Notes under the pieces: model-generated
Told to the model about the DNA's origin: nothing
What the model saw: only the letters and a program-made list of their open reading frames with translations
Databases searched by the model: none
Source of the DNA: Shimia sp049116215
GTDB taxonomy: Bacteria; Pseudomonadota; Alphaproteobacteria; Rhodobacterales; Rhodobacteraceae
Length of the DNA: 64,000 nt
NCBI RefSeq assembly: GCF_049116215.1
Contig: NZ_JAGDZB010000002.1
Span: 496,001 to 560,000, forward strand
Direction: 5' to 3'
Made by a program: the position numbers and the translations under genes
Shown here: positions 9,054-17,320 of the stretch, in pieces
How positions within the stretch are numbered: the first letter of the stretch is position 1
Layout: every line of letters starts with the position of its first letter

Positions 9054-9794
9054 TTACAGCTGTTCCATCACCTCATCCGAGGCTTCAAAGTTGGCGGTCA
9101 CGCGTTGCACGTCATCGTCATCTTCCAATGCATCAATCAGGCGCATCAGCTTCTGCATGCCTTCCAGGTCCAACTCAGTTGTGGTGGTTGGCTTCCACAC
9201 CAGCTTGGTGCTGACAGATTCACCCAGAGCTGCTTCCAAAGCGTTGGAAACTTCGTTCAGGTCGGTGTCTTCACACCAGATGATGTGGCCGTCCTCAGAG
9301 CTTTCCACGTCCTCGGCACCAGCTTCAATCGCCGCTTCAAACACAGAGTCCGCATCGCCCGCATCCGCGCCGTAGGTCACTTCGCCTTTGCGATCAAACA
9401 TGAACCCAACAGAGCCGGTCTCACCAAGGTTGCCGCCACTCTTGGTAAAGGTCGAGCGCACCGTGGAGGCTGTGCGGTTGCGGTTGTCGGTCATGGTTTC
9501 GACAATCACCGCCACACCATTGGGGCCGTAGCCCTCATAGCGGATTTCTTCATAATCGTCGCCTTCACCCGCAACCGATTTCTTGATCGCACGCTCAATC
9601 ACGTCTTTTGGCACAGACTGGCTTTTGGCTTCTTTGACAGCCAAACGCAGGCGCGGGTTCTTCTCAGGATCCGGGTCGCCCATTTTGGCGGCTACGGTGA
9701 TCTCTTTGGAAAGTTTGGAAAACAGCTTGGAACGCGCGGCGTCCTGACGCCCTTTGCGGTGCTGAATGTTTGCCCATTTACTGTGGCCGGCCAT
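9054..9794 (-). CDS. yebC: YebC/PmpR-family translation/regulatory factor
   Basis: A 246-residue protein with the unmistakable YebC start MAGHSKWANIQHRKGRQDA and the internal GYGPNGVAVIVETMTDNRNR. The three-domain family is full length here. Older work calls members DNA-binding regulators; newer work links some to relief of ribosome stalling. GGAGG lies just upstream of the ATG. It is divergent from the SLC13 transporter and convergent with the acyltransferase gene. Confidence 0.95.
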   Translation of the reverse strand: MAGHSKWANIQHRKGRQDAARSKLFSKLSKEITVAAKMGDPDPEKNPRLRLAVKEAKSQSVPKDVIERAIKKSVAGEGDDYEEIRYEGYGPNGVAVIVETMTDNRNRTASTVRSTFTKSGGNLGETGSVGFMFDRKGEVTYGADAGDADSVFEAAIEAGAEDVESSEDGHIIWCEDTDLNEVSNALEAALGESVSTKLVWKPTTTTELDLEGMQKLMRLIDALEDDDDVQRVTANFEASDEVMEQL

Positions 9795-9937
9795 GGTTCG
9801 CCTCCGGTTATCTATTGGCAGTATCGCTTTTTCAGGGCTCTCTATACGTCAAGGCAACCAAAGGCCGCAAGCGACTTGCGTTTCCTCTGCCTCTGCGATT
9901 GACTCTGGCGCAACTAAATTTGTGCACAGGCCTTTTG

Positions 9938-11710
9938 ATGACACCCGATCAGATAATTTTGTTCAGCCTCTTTGGCGGCGTCTTTGTCATGCTACTCTGG
10001 GGGCGTTTTCGCTATGATATGGTGGCCTTCGCCGCGCTTATGATCGCGGTGGTCGCGGGCGTCGTCCCGACCAAAGACGCGTTTTCCGGCTTTGGTCACC
10101 CTGCCACGCTGATAGTTGCCTTGGTGCTGATCGTCTCCGCCGGTCTTGTGCGCTCCGGTGCAGTCGGCCTGATCACCCGCACTTTGGTCGACAGCGCCCG
10201 CTCCTTGGGCAATCACATCACCATCATCGGCGCCGTGGGTGCCGTGCTTTCTGCCTTTATGAACAACGTTGCAGCACTGGCCCTGCTTATGCCGGTGGAC
10301 ATCCAGACCGCCCGCAAGGCAGGCCGCAGTCCCTCCAGATCCCTCATGCCGCTATCCTTCGCCACCATCCTTGGCGGCATGGCCACGCTCATCGGCACGC
10401 CGCCCAACATCATCATCGCCTCCATCCGCGAGGAAAGCCTTGGCGAACCCTTCAAGATGTTCGACTTTGCCCCCGTGGGCGGCCTCACCGCCATTGCAGG
10501 ACTTCTGTTTGTTGCGCTGATTGGCTGGCGCTTGATCCCGGATCGCGAAGACGCAGGCAAAAAGGTCGCTGACCTCGGTCAATACATCGCCGAACTAACC
10601 GTCCCAGCCGAAAGCAAGCTGATTGGCAAACGCTTGGGTGAGTTGGAACCGGACGCCGAAGAGGCCGATGTGCAAATCCTTGGCCTGATGCGCGGCGGCA
10701 AACGGCTCTACGGCTCCGCCCGCACCAACATCCTGCGCGAAGGTGACGCCTTGGTGCTCGAAGCCACACCCGACGCGTTGGATGAGTTCCGCACTGCTCT
10801 GTCCCTCAACTTCTCCGACGAAAAACGCGAAGAACAACTCAAAGCCGCTGGCGACGGCCTCGACATTGTCGAAGTGGTTGTGCCCGAAACCGCCCGCATC
10901 GCTGGCAAAACCGCCGCCGCCCTCGGTCTCGCATGGCGACAAGGCGCGGTGCTCATGGGCATCTCCCGCGAAGGCCGCCGCATCCGCAGCCAAATCCGCA
11001 AGACCGTGGTCCAGCCCGGCGATATCCTCCTGATCCTTGTGCACAAAGACCGCGGCCCGGACGTCACCAAATGGCTTGGCTGTTTGCCGCTCGCAGATCG
11101 CGGCCTGACAGTGACCGCCAACAGCAAAATGTGGCTGGCCATTGGCCTGTTTGTCGGCGCTGTCGCCGCCGCGTCCTTTGGCCTGATCTATCTACCCATC
11201 GCTTTGGGCCTTGTGGTGATCGCCTATGTGCTCGCCAAAATTGTCCCGCTCTCCGAGCTTTACGACCATGTCGAATGGCCGGTGGTGGTCCTGCTCGGCT
11301 CGATGATCCCACTTGGCGCGGCGCTGGACAGCTCCGGCGGCACCGCATTGATCGCCAACGGCCTCGTTGGCCTCACTTCCGGCCTGCCCGCCTGGGCCGT
11401 GCTCACCGTGCTGATGCTCGTGACCATGACGCTCAGTGACGTGCTCAACAACACCGCCACCACCATCGTCGCCGCCCCGGTTGGCATTCAGATGGCCAAT
11501 GCGCTTGAGGTATCCGCAGACCCGTTCCTGATGGCCGTGGCTGTCGCCGCCTCCTCGGCTTTCCTCACGCCCATCGGACACAAGAACAACACGCTGATCC
11601 TTGGCCCCGGCGGTTACCAGTTTGGCGATTACTGGCGCATCGGCCTACCTCTAGAGGTGCTCGTGGTCGCCGTCTCGATCCCGGCGATTCTCGTGTTCTG
11701 GCCGCTTTAA
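9938..11710 (+). CDS. SLC13/ArsB-like permease with two TrkA-C domains
   Basis: A 590-residue inner-membrane transporter. Helices in the first 200 residues include the conserved FMNNVAALALLMPV and ATLIGTPPNIIIASIRE motifs of the ion-transporter superfamily. Two soluble TrkA-C (RCK-C) domains follow at about 205-385, seen as IGKRLGELEPD...ILREGDALVLEA and IAGKTAAAL...VVQPGDILLILV. Further helices carry the second half with MTLSDVLNNTATTIVAAPV and a TPIGHKNNTLIL loop. Family members carry dicarboxylates, sulfate or other anions; TrkA-C domains may regulate them. The ATG at 9938 fits the usual N-terminus; the longer frame overlaps yebC. Confidence 0.88.
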   Translation: MTPDQIILFSLFGGVFVMLLWGRFRYDMVAFAALMIAVVAGVVPTKDAFSGFGHPATLIVALVLIVSAGLVRSGAVGLITRTLVDSARSLGNHITIIGAVGAVLSAFMNNVAALALLMPVDIQTARKAGRSPSRSLMPLSFATILGGMATLIGTPPNIIIASIREESLGEPFKMFDFAPVGGLTAIAGLLFVALIGWRLIPDREDAGKKVADLGQYIAELTVPAESKLIGKRLGELEPDAEEADVQILGLMRGGKRLYGSARTNILREGDALVLEATPDALDEFRTALSLNFSDEKREEQLKAAGDGLDIVEVVVPETARIAGKTAAALGLAWRQGAVLMGISREGRRIRSQIRKTVVQPGDILLILVHKDRGPDVTKWLGCLPLADRGLTVTANSKMWLAIGLFVGAVAAASFGLIYLPIALGLVVIAYVLAKIVPLSELYDHVEWPVVVLLGSMIPLGAALDSSGGTALIANGLVGLTSGLPAWAVLTVLMLVTMTLSDVLNNTATTIVAAPVGIQMANALEVSADPFLMAVAVAASSAFLTPIGHKNNTLILGPGGYQFGDYWRIGLPLEVLVVAVSIPAILVFWPL

Positions 11711-11740
11711 GCGTTGCGTCGCGCAACGCCTGCGCAACGC
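11711..11740. repeat. Hairpin arm with two alternative partners after the SLC13 gene
   Basis: Immediately after the stop codon, GCGTTGCG (11711-11718) is followed by two identical copies of CGCAACGC (11722-11729 and 11733-11740). The first arm can pair with either copy. There is no following T-run, so it is not a standard intrinsic terminator. Confidence 0.45.
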
Positions 11741-11804
11741 ACGTAGTGTTTACCTGCGTCCCGCAGCACAAGCCCGCCACCGACGCAATACCGACGTGAA
11801 ACAG

Positions 11805-11846
11805 ACAAAAAACAGACCCCGAAAACCATGGTTAACGGGGCCTGTT
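11805..11846 (-). terminator. Intrinsic terminator of the maeB transcript
   Basis: Reading the minus strand, AACAGGCCCCG and CGGGGTCTGTT form an 11-bp stem with one wobble pair around a 14-base loop, followed by a run of six T. It lies 20 bases past the malic enzyme stop. Confidence 0.85.
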
Positions 11847-11865
11847 GCATCGCGTGAAATTTGGC

Positions 11866-14142
11866 TTAGCCGTAGGTAGACACCTCGGTGCCTGCCAGCG
11901 CCGCAATGTTGAGCAGACCACGTACCGTGATCGACGGCGTCACGATGTGTGCTCGGTTGCCCATGCCCATCAGGATCGGGCCAACTTCCAGCCCATCTGA
12001 CACTGATTTCAAGATGTTACGGGTCGCACCCGCCGCATCTGTGTTGGAGTACACCAGCACGTTTGCCTTGCCGGTCAGACGACCACCCGGGAACAACCGC
12101 TCGCGCAACTCTGGATCAAGGGCCGCGTCGGTGTGCATTTCCCCTTCATATTCAAAGTCATAGTCGTTCTGATCCAGCAGATCCAACGCCCCGCGCATCA
12201 CCCGACCAGAGTGTGAATCCAAGTTGCCAAACTGACTTCCCGAACAGAGCGCAATCTTCGGATCCACCCCAAAGCGGCGCACGTGACGGGCGGCGGCAAT
12301 CACCGTTTCGGCCACCTGCTCAGAGGTCGGCTCGATGTGAATATGCGTGTCCGCCAGGAACAGCGGGCCTTTGTCCAGAATGATCAAAGACAGCGACCCA
12401 ACCGGATGCAACACTTTGTTTTCCAACACTTCCGTCACATAGCGCAGATGCCAACGATACTCGCCAAAGGTGCCGCAGATCATGCTGTCCGCGTCGCCAC
12501 GATCCACCGCAATCGCCGCAATCGCGGTGTTGTTGGTGCGCAGAATCGCCCGCGCGCTGTCCGGGCTCACCCCCTGACGCCGCAGCTTGTTGTGATAGTG
12601 GGTCCAGTAGTCGCGATAGCGCTCGTCCTGTTCCGGGTTGATCAGTTCGAAATCCACCCCCGGCTTGATTTTCAATCCAGCCTTTTCAAGACGATGCGCC
12701 ACAACCTCTGGACGGCCAATCAACACTGGCGTGTCCACGGTCTCTTCCAGCATCGCCTGCGCCGTCCGCAGCACGCGCTCGTCCTCGCCTTCCGCAAATG
12801 CGATCCGGCGTCGGCTCATGCTGGAGGCTTCATACACCGGCCGCATGATCATCGAAGAGCGGAACACCTGCGCCTGCAGCTTGTTCTCATAGGCGTGCAG
12901 ATCCAACTCTTTGGTGGCCACACCAGACTCCATAGCCGCCTTGGCCACAGCCACCGCAATGGTCGGTAGAAGGCGCGGATCAAACGGCTTTGGGATCAAG
13001 TAGTTAGGCCCAAATGTCAGAGTCTCGCCTTTATAAGCCGCGCCCACTTCCGCAGAGGTCGTTTCCCGGGCCAGAGAGGCAATCGCCTCCACACAGGCCA
13101 GCTTCATCGCGTCGTTGATTTCGGTTGCGCCAGCATCCAGCGCTCCGCGGAAGATGAACGGGAAACACAACACGTTGTTCACTTGGTTCGGGTAGTCCGA
13201 CCGCCCGGTCGCTATCAACGCGCCAGGTGCGGCCTCACGAGCCAGTTCAGGCATGATCTCAGGCGTTGGGTTAGCCAGCGCAAAGATGATCGGATCATCT
13301 GCCATCTGCTCAACCATTTCTTTGGTCAGCAGGCCTGGACCGGACACTCCAAGGAACAGGTCCGCGCCTTCCATGGCCTCCATTGTGGTCCGTTTATCAG
13401 TGTCTTGCGCGAATTCCGCCTTCTCCGCGGTCAAGTCGTTGCGCTGCTTATGCACCACGCCTTTGCTGTCCAGCATCAGGATGTTCTCGTGTTGAACACC
13501 CATGGTCATCAGCATCTTGAGGCAGGCAATCCCCGCCGCCCCCGCTCCCAGCGCCACAACCTTGATGTCTTCGACGTTCTTCTTCGCCACGATCAACGCG
13601 TTATACGCCGCTGCCGCCGCCACAATCGCGGTACCGTGCTGGTCATCATGGAACACCGGAATGTTCATGCGCTCTTTGCAGATCCGCTCCACAAGGAAGC
13701 AGTCCGGCGCTTTAATATCTTCTAAATTGATTGCCCCGAAAGTGGGTTCCAGACGACAGACCAAATCGGCGAGTTTTTCCGGATCTGGCTCGTTCACTTC
13801 GATGTCAAAACAATCGATCCCGGCAAATTTTTTGAACAGAACCGCTTTGCCTTCCATCACCGGCTTGGACGCTTGCGCGCCAATATCGCCGAGACCAAGT
13901 ACGGCAGTACCATTGGAAATCACCGCAACCAGATTGCCTTTCGCGGTGTAACGCGTTGCATCCGCTGGGTTCTTTTCGATCTCCAGACAAGCCTCGGCCA
14001 CGCCGGGGCTATAGGCCCGGCTCAGGTCACGGCCTGTTGCCATCGGCTTGGTCGCGCGGATTTCCAGCTTACCGGGCTTGGGAAACTCGTGGTAGTTAAG
14101 TGCGGCCTGACGGGCGCGGTCCTGATCCTTGGTGTTTGTCAT
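11866..14142 (-). CDS. maeB: NADP-type malic enzyme with C-terminal phosphotransacetylase-like domain
   Basis: A 758-residue MaeB-type malic enzyme that decarboxylates malate to pyruvate with NAD(P). The malic domain (about 1-430) contains SRAYSPGVAEACLEI, the metal-site region HDDQHGTAIV and a nucleotide-binding VVALGAGAAGIACLKML. The remaining 320 residues are a phosphotransacetylase-like domain (RIAFAEGEDERVLRTAQ, TDAALDPELRERLFPG), which in this family is usually regulatory rather than catalytic. The start at 14142 matches the family N-terminus. It follows the GAPDH gene by only 32 bases on the same strand, so the two may be co-transcribed. Confidence 0.95.
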   Translation of the reverse strand: MTNTKDQDRARQAALNYHEFPKPGKLEIRATKPMATGRDLSRAYSPGVAEACLEIEKNPADATRYTAKGNLVAVISNGTAVLGLGDIGAQASKPVMEGKAVLFKKFAGIDCFDIEVNEPDPEKLADLVCRLEPTFGAINLEDIKAPDCFLVERICKERMNIPVFHDDQHGTAIVAAAAAYNALIVAKKNVEDIKVVALGAGAAGIACLKMLMTMGVQHENILMLDSKGVVHKQRNDLTAEKAEFAQDTDKRTTMEAMEGADLFLGVSGPGLLTKEMVEQMADDPIIFALANPTPEIMPELAREAAPGALIATGRSDYPNQVNNVLCFPFIFRGALDAGATEINDAMKLACVEAIASLARETTSAEVGAAYKGETLTFGPNYLIPKPFDPRLLPTIAVAVAKAAMESGVATKELDLHAYENKLQAQVFRSSMIMRPVYEASSMSRRRIAFAEGEDERVLRTAQAMLEETVDTPVLIGRPEVVAHRLEKAGLKIKPGVDFELINPEQDERYRDYWTHYHNKLRRQGVSPDSARAILRTNNTAIAAIAVDRGDADSMICGTFGEYRWHLRYVTEVLENKVLHPVGSLSLIILDKGPLFLADTHIHIEPTSEQVAETVIAAARHVRRFGVDPKIALCSGSQFGNLDSHSGRVMRGALDLLDQNDYDFEYEGEMHTDAALDPELRERLFPGGRLTGKANVLVYSNTDAAGATRNILKSVSDGLEVGPILMGMGNRAHIVTPSITVRGLLNIAALAGTEVSTYG

Positions 14143-14174
14143 CTCTTCTATTCTCCCAATTCCCCTCGCGCAGC

Positions 14175-15173
14175 TCAGCGCCGCCCCATTGCTCTGGCCA
14201 TATCCAACATCCGGTTGGAAAAGCCCCATTCATTGTCATACCAGCCAAAGACGCGCAGCAGCCCGCCCACAGAAACGCTGGTTTCTCTCTCACTCACAAT
14301 CAGCGATTCCGGCCGCGCCCGCAGGTCGGTTGAGACAAGCGGCTTGGTGCTCCAACCCAAGATGCCATCTCTCTCCGCCGCTGCTTTCAAACAGGCGTTA
14401 ACCGTCTCAACTGTCACATCTTTTTCTGTCTGAATTGTCAAATCAATGGCAGACACGCTTGCCGTTGGCACTCGAATGGCGCGCGCTTCTACACGCCCTT
14501 TCAGATGCGGCAGAACCTTATCAATCATCCGCTGCGCCGAGGTGGTGGTTGGCACCATCGACAGCGCCGCCGCCCGACTCCGCACCAAATCTGCACGTGG
14601 CTGGTCAACGGTTGGCTGACTGCCCGTATAGCAATGCACCGTCGTCATATGCCCGCTGATCAGGCCAAATTCCGCATCCAAAACCCGCATCAGCGGCGCA
14701 AGTGCGTTGGTGGTACAGGACGCATTGGACAGGATCTTTTGATCCTTCAAAAGCGCGTCGTTGGCACCCAACACAATGGTGTCATCAGCCTCATCAGAAG
14801 GACCTGAAATCAACACCTTAGAGGCACCAGCTGCCAATCCACGTTCAGCGATCGCCCGTGTGCCCGCCATGCCGGTACATTCCAGCACCACGTCGACATC
14901 ACGAAGATCCAAGGTGCTCAGGTCTCGTTTGGCGGAAAACGGAATGGTCAGGTCATCCACATTGAGCGTCTGCCCATTGGTGTCGACCACGCCAGGATAT
15001 GCCCCAAAAACGCTATCAAATTCAAACAGATAGGCGCATGTTTCCAGCGGCTCGATGTCGTTGATGCCAACGATCTCAAACTCGGGATGCTGGCCTTTGG
15101 CCAGAATACGCAAGACCGTCCGGCCAATCCGCCCAAACCCGTTGATGAATATCTTGATCTTGCGCTCGGTCAT
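14175..15173 (-). CDS. Glyceraldehyde-3-phosphate dehydrogenase family protein (divergent)
   Basis: A 332-residue type I GAPDH-family enzyme. The NAD-binding start INGFGRIGRTVLR, the catalytic SNASCTTNALAP (nucleophilic Cys) and the base in TTVHCYT are all present, as is the C-terminal WYDNEWGFSNRMLD. It differs from canonical Gap: the usual Cys four residues after the catalytic Cys is Ala, and the STGAAKAV phosphate-site stretch reads TTTSAQRMI. It may be a second GAPDH paralogue or an erythrose-4-phosphate dehydrogenase-like enzyme. No strong ribosome site is seen. Its partner downstream is the malic enzyme gene. Confidence 0.85.
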   Translation of the reverse strand: MTERKIKIFINGFGRIGRTVLRILAKGQHPEFEIVGINDIEPLETCAYLFEFDSVFGAYPGVVDTNGQTLNVDDLTIPFSAKRDLSTLDLRDVDVVLECTGMAGTRAIAERGLAAGASKVLISGPSDEADDTIVLGANDALLKDQKILSNASCTTNALAPLMRVLDAEFGLISGHMTTVHCYTGSQPTVDQPRADLVRSRAAALSMVPTTTSAQRMIDKVLPHLKGRVEARAIRVPTASVSAIDLTIQTEKDVTVETVNACLKAAAERDGILGWSTKPLVSTDLRARPESLIVSERETSVSVGGLLRVFGWYDNEWGFSNRMLDMARAMGRR

Positions 15174-15339
15174 AGCACGCGTCCCAGTTCGCTCTGAAAG
15201 GTCAATTGATAGGGTTTGACGTGCAATTGCCACCCCAAAAGGAGCGGAAAATCCGCCCCTCGGCACTTGTTATCGCTATCAAGCGCGGGCATTTTGCCAC
15301 AACCTCAGAAGATGCAGGGAAAACGTCCGCTAAGTCGCC

Positions 15340-16158
15340 TCAAAGCGCCATGTGACGGTTCACATCTTTGTACAGCAAATACCGGAACTTGCCCGGCCCA
15401 CCTGCGTAACAGGCCTGCGGGCAGAAGGCACGCAGCCACATGTAATCGCCCGCTTCAACCTCAACCCAATCTTGGTTGAGCTTGTAGACCGCCTTACCCT
15501 CCAACACGTAGAGACCATGTTCCATCACATGTGTCTCCAGGAACGGGATCACGCCGCCCGGTTCAAAAGTCACAATGTTCACATGCATGTCATGGCGCAG
15601 ATCGTCTGGTTCCACAAAGCGCGTGGTGCCCCATTTGCCATCCGTGTCCGGCATAAAGTTGATCGGCGTGTCCGCATCTGACGTCACGAAGGCTTCAGGC
15701 AGGTCGATACCTGTAACCGCTTCATATTTCTTGCGAATCCAGTGAAATTTTGCTGGTGCATCACTTGTGTTCTTTAGCGTCCAGTTACTGCCAGCGGGCA
15801 GATAAGCATAGCCGCCATCGCCAAGTTCGTGCTGGGCGCCCTCAATCGTGACAACGATACTGCCCTCAACCACAAACAGCACACCCTGCGCTTCAGGATT
15901 AAGTTCCGGCTTGTCGCTGCCTCCTCCCGGAGACACTTCAGCGATGTAATGCGAAAACGTCTCCGAAAAACCGCTCATTGGCCGAGCGATCACCCAAACA
16001 CGAGTGCCTGTCCAAAATGGCAAATTGGACGTCACGATGTCGGTGAGCGTGCCTTTCGGAATGACAGCAAAGCTCTCGGTGAACATCGCTCTATCGGTGA
16101 GCAATTGGGTTTGTGGCGGCAGACCGCCTTGCGGTGCATAATACGAAGACCGGGACAT
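15340..16158 (-). CDS. allE: (S)-ureidoglycine aminohydrolase
   Basis: A 272-residue bicupin that releases ammonia from (S)-ureidoglycine to give (S)-ureidoglycolate in purine (allantoin) breakdown. The start MSRSSYYAPQGGLPPQTQLL and the C-terminal metal cupin (FEPGGVIPFLETHVMEHGLYVLEG with E, H and H ligands, then YMWLRAFCPQACYAGG) are typical. The ATG at 16158 has GGAGGG six bases upstream. The rest of the purine pathway is not in this window, so the gene stands apart here. Confidence 0.9.
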   Translation of the reverse strand: MSRSSYYAPQGGLPPQTQLLTDRAMFTESFAVIPKGTLTDIVTSNLPFWTGTRVWVIARPMSGFSETFSHYIAEVSPGGGSDKPELNPEAQGVLFVVEGSIVVTIEGAQHELGDGGYAYLPAGSNWTLKNTSDAPAKFHWIRKKYEAVTGIDLPEAFVTSDADTPINFMPDTDGKWGTTRFVEPDDLRHDMHVNIVTFEPGGVIPFLETHVMEHGLYVLEGKAVYKLNQDWVEVEAGDYMWLRAFCPQACYAGGPGKFRYLLYKDVNRHMAL

Positions 16159-16293
16159 GGGACCCTCCAAAAAGTTCATCCCATCATCTCAGGCCTACCG
16201 CGTGACGCCAAGGCACTACCGGCCCCTCTGAAGCTGAAGGATTGTCGCAGTTTTCTTGAAAATCCACCTCGGACCTTCGCCAAAAATCGAATA

Positions 16294-16950
16294 CTAGATC
16301 GGATCGATCAACGCAGGACCTGCTGCACGATTGGAGTTCACCGCACGATCAACCTGATGAAAAGACAGGAGATCCTCATCCGCCGCCTTCATCAGAGTGG
16401 CTGCCCCGTGCCCCTGCTCGCCAAGCCACAATCCCCAATCTTCTTCGTCAATCACCACGGGCATCCGGTGATGGACTAGGGACATGGTTTCATTGGCTGT
16501 AGTGGTTACAATCGCGCAGGTGCTCATGGCCTCGTCGCCCTGAGACCACTCCTGCCATACCCCGGCCAAGGCCAAGGGCGCACCTGCGGAGATGTACCAT
16601 GGCCAGCGCAGGCCTTCGCTGTCCTTGGTCCATTCGTAAAACCCTGTAACCGGGATCAAGCACCGCCGCTCTCGACAGGCGTTTCGAAACGCAGGCTTTT
16701 CAGCCAAAGTTTCCGCCCGCGCATTGATCAGCAATGGCCCGTCCGTGGCCGTTTTATGCCAATGCGGGATGAAGCCCCAGCGCATCGAGACCAGGCGCCG
16801 CGTCGCCTCACCTTCCCCCAATACCACATAGACCTGATTGGTGGGGCACACATTGTAGTTGGGCACCTCTGGCAGGTTGTTTGCTGGCGTTGCCGAAAAC
16901 AGCTGCGCCATGGCATCGGTCGGCAAGGTGATCGCGAACCGTCCACACAT
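16294..16950 (-). CDS. SRAP-domain (YedK/HMCES-type) abasic-site protein
   Basis: A 218-residue SOS-response-associated peptidase-family protein. The invariant Cys2 (MCGRFA), the NARAET stretch, GFYEW and the conserved HHRMPV near the C-terminus are all present. Homologues form a covalent thiazolidine link to abasic sites in single-stranded DNA through Cys2. Its ATG overlaps the stop of the upstream DUF1992 gene by one base (TGATG), so both are translated from one message. A LexA site was not found. Confidence 0.92.
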   Translation of the reverse strand: MCGRFAITLPTDAMAQLFSATPANNLPEVPNYNVCPTNQVYVVLGEGEATRRLVSMRWGFIPHWHKTATDGPLLINARAETLAEKPAFRNACRERRCLIPVTGFYEWTKDSEGLRWPWYISAGAPLALAGVWQEWSQGDEAMSTCAIVTTTANETMSLVHHRMPVVIDEEDWGLWLGEQGHGAATLMKAADEDLLSFHQVDRAVNSNRAAGPALIDPI

Positions 16951-17255
16951 CAGCGATGGGCCTTTCGCGCCAACTCAATTTTGGCGTCCAACATCGATAT
17001 CTCTTTCATGATCTCTTGCAGCCGGGTGCGATCCCCGGTTTCTCGCAACTCTTCCCGCAATTTAGCCAACTCGCGCGAAAGCGACACAAACTCCGGCACG
17101 CCGCCAGATTCCTTTACCAGCCGATTGAGCAACGCATTTTCAGGATCATCTTCCTTAGGCAGCGGTTTCCCCGCCCCTTCCAGGTTGTCAAATTCACCGG
17201 CCTTTTCCGCGTCCCGGATTTTCTGATTGATCAGGTCGATTAGGGGATGGTCCAT
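16950..17255 (-). CDS. DUF1992 (DnaJ homologue subfamily C member 28-like) protein
   Basis: A 101-residue soluble protein matching DUF1992: IRDAEKAGEFDNLEGAGKPLPKEDDP is the family signature, followed by a helical, charged C-terminus. Function is unknown. The ATG at 17255 fits the family start; upstream of it lies the 5'-nucleotidase terminator. It precedes and overlaps the SRAP gene. Confidence 0.88.
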   Translation of the reverse strand: MDHPLIDLINQKIRDAEKAGEFDNLEGAGKPLPKEDDPENALLNRLVKESGGVPEFVSLSRELAKLREELRETGDRTRLQEIMKEISMLDAKIELARKAHR

Positions 17256-17264
17256 GACTGCCTC

Positions 17265-17298
17265 AAAAGAAAACCCCCGCCAGTTTCCTAGCGGGGGC
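17265..17298 (-). terminator. Intrinsic terminator after the 5'-nucleotidase gene
   Basis: On the minus strand CCCCCGC and GCGGGGG form a perfect 7-bp stem (17274-17297, loop of about 10 bases) followed by TTTTCTTT. It lies about 25 bases past the nucleotidase stop and just before the DUF1992 start. Confidence 0.88.
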
Positions 17299-17320
17299 AA
17301 CGATCGTCAAGTCTGACGAT

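Noticed and set aside
8381..9214. Plus-strand ORF of 277 codons overlapping the acyltransferase
   Set aside because: Out of frame with a convincing acyltransferase-3 gene; the product is rich in Arg, His and Pro, as expected from a shadow frame.
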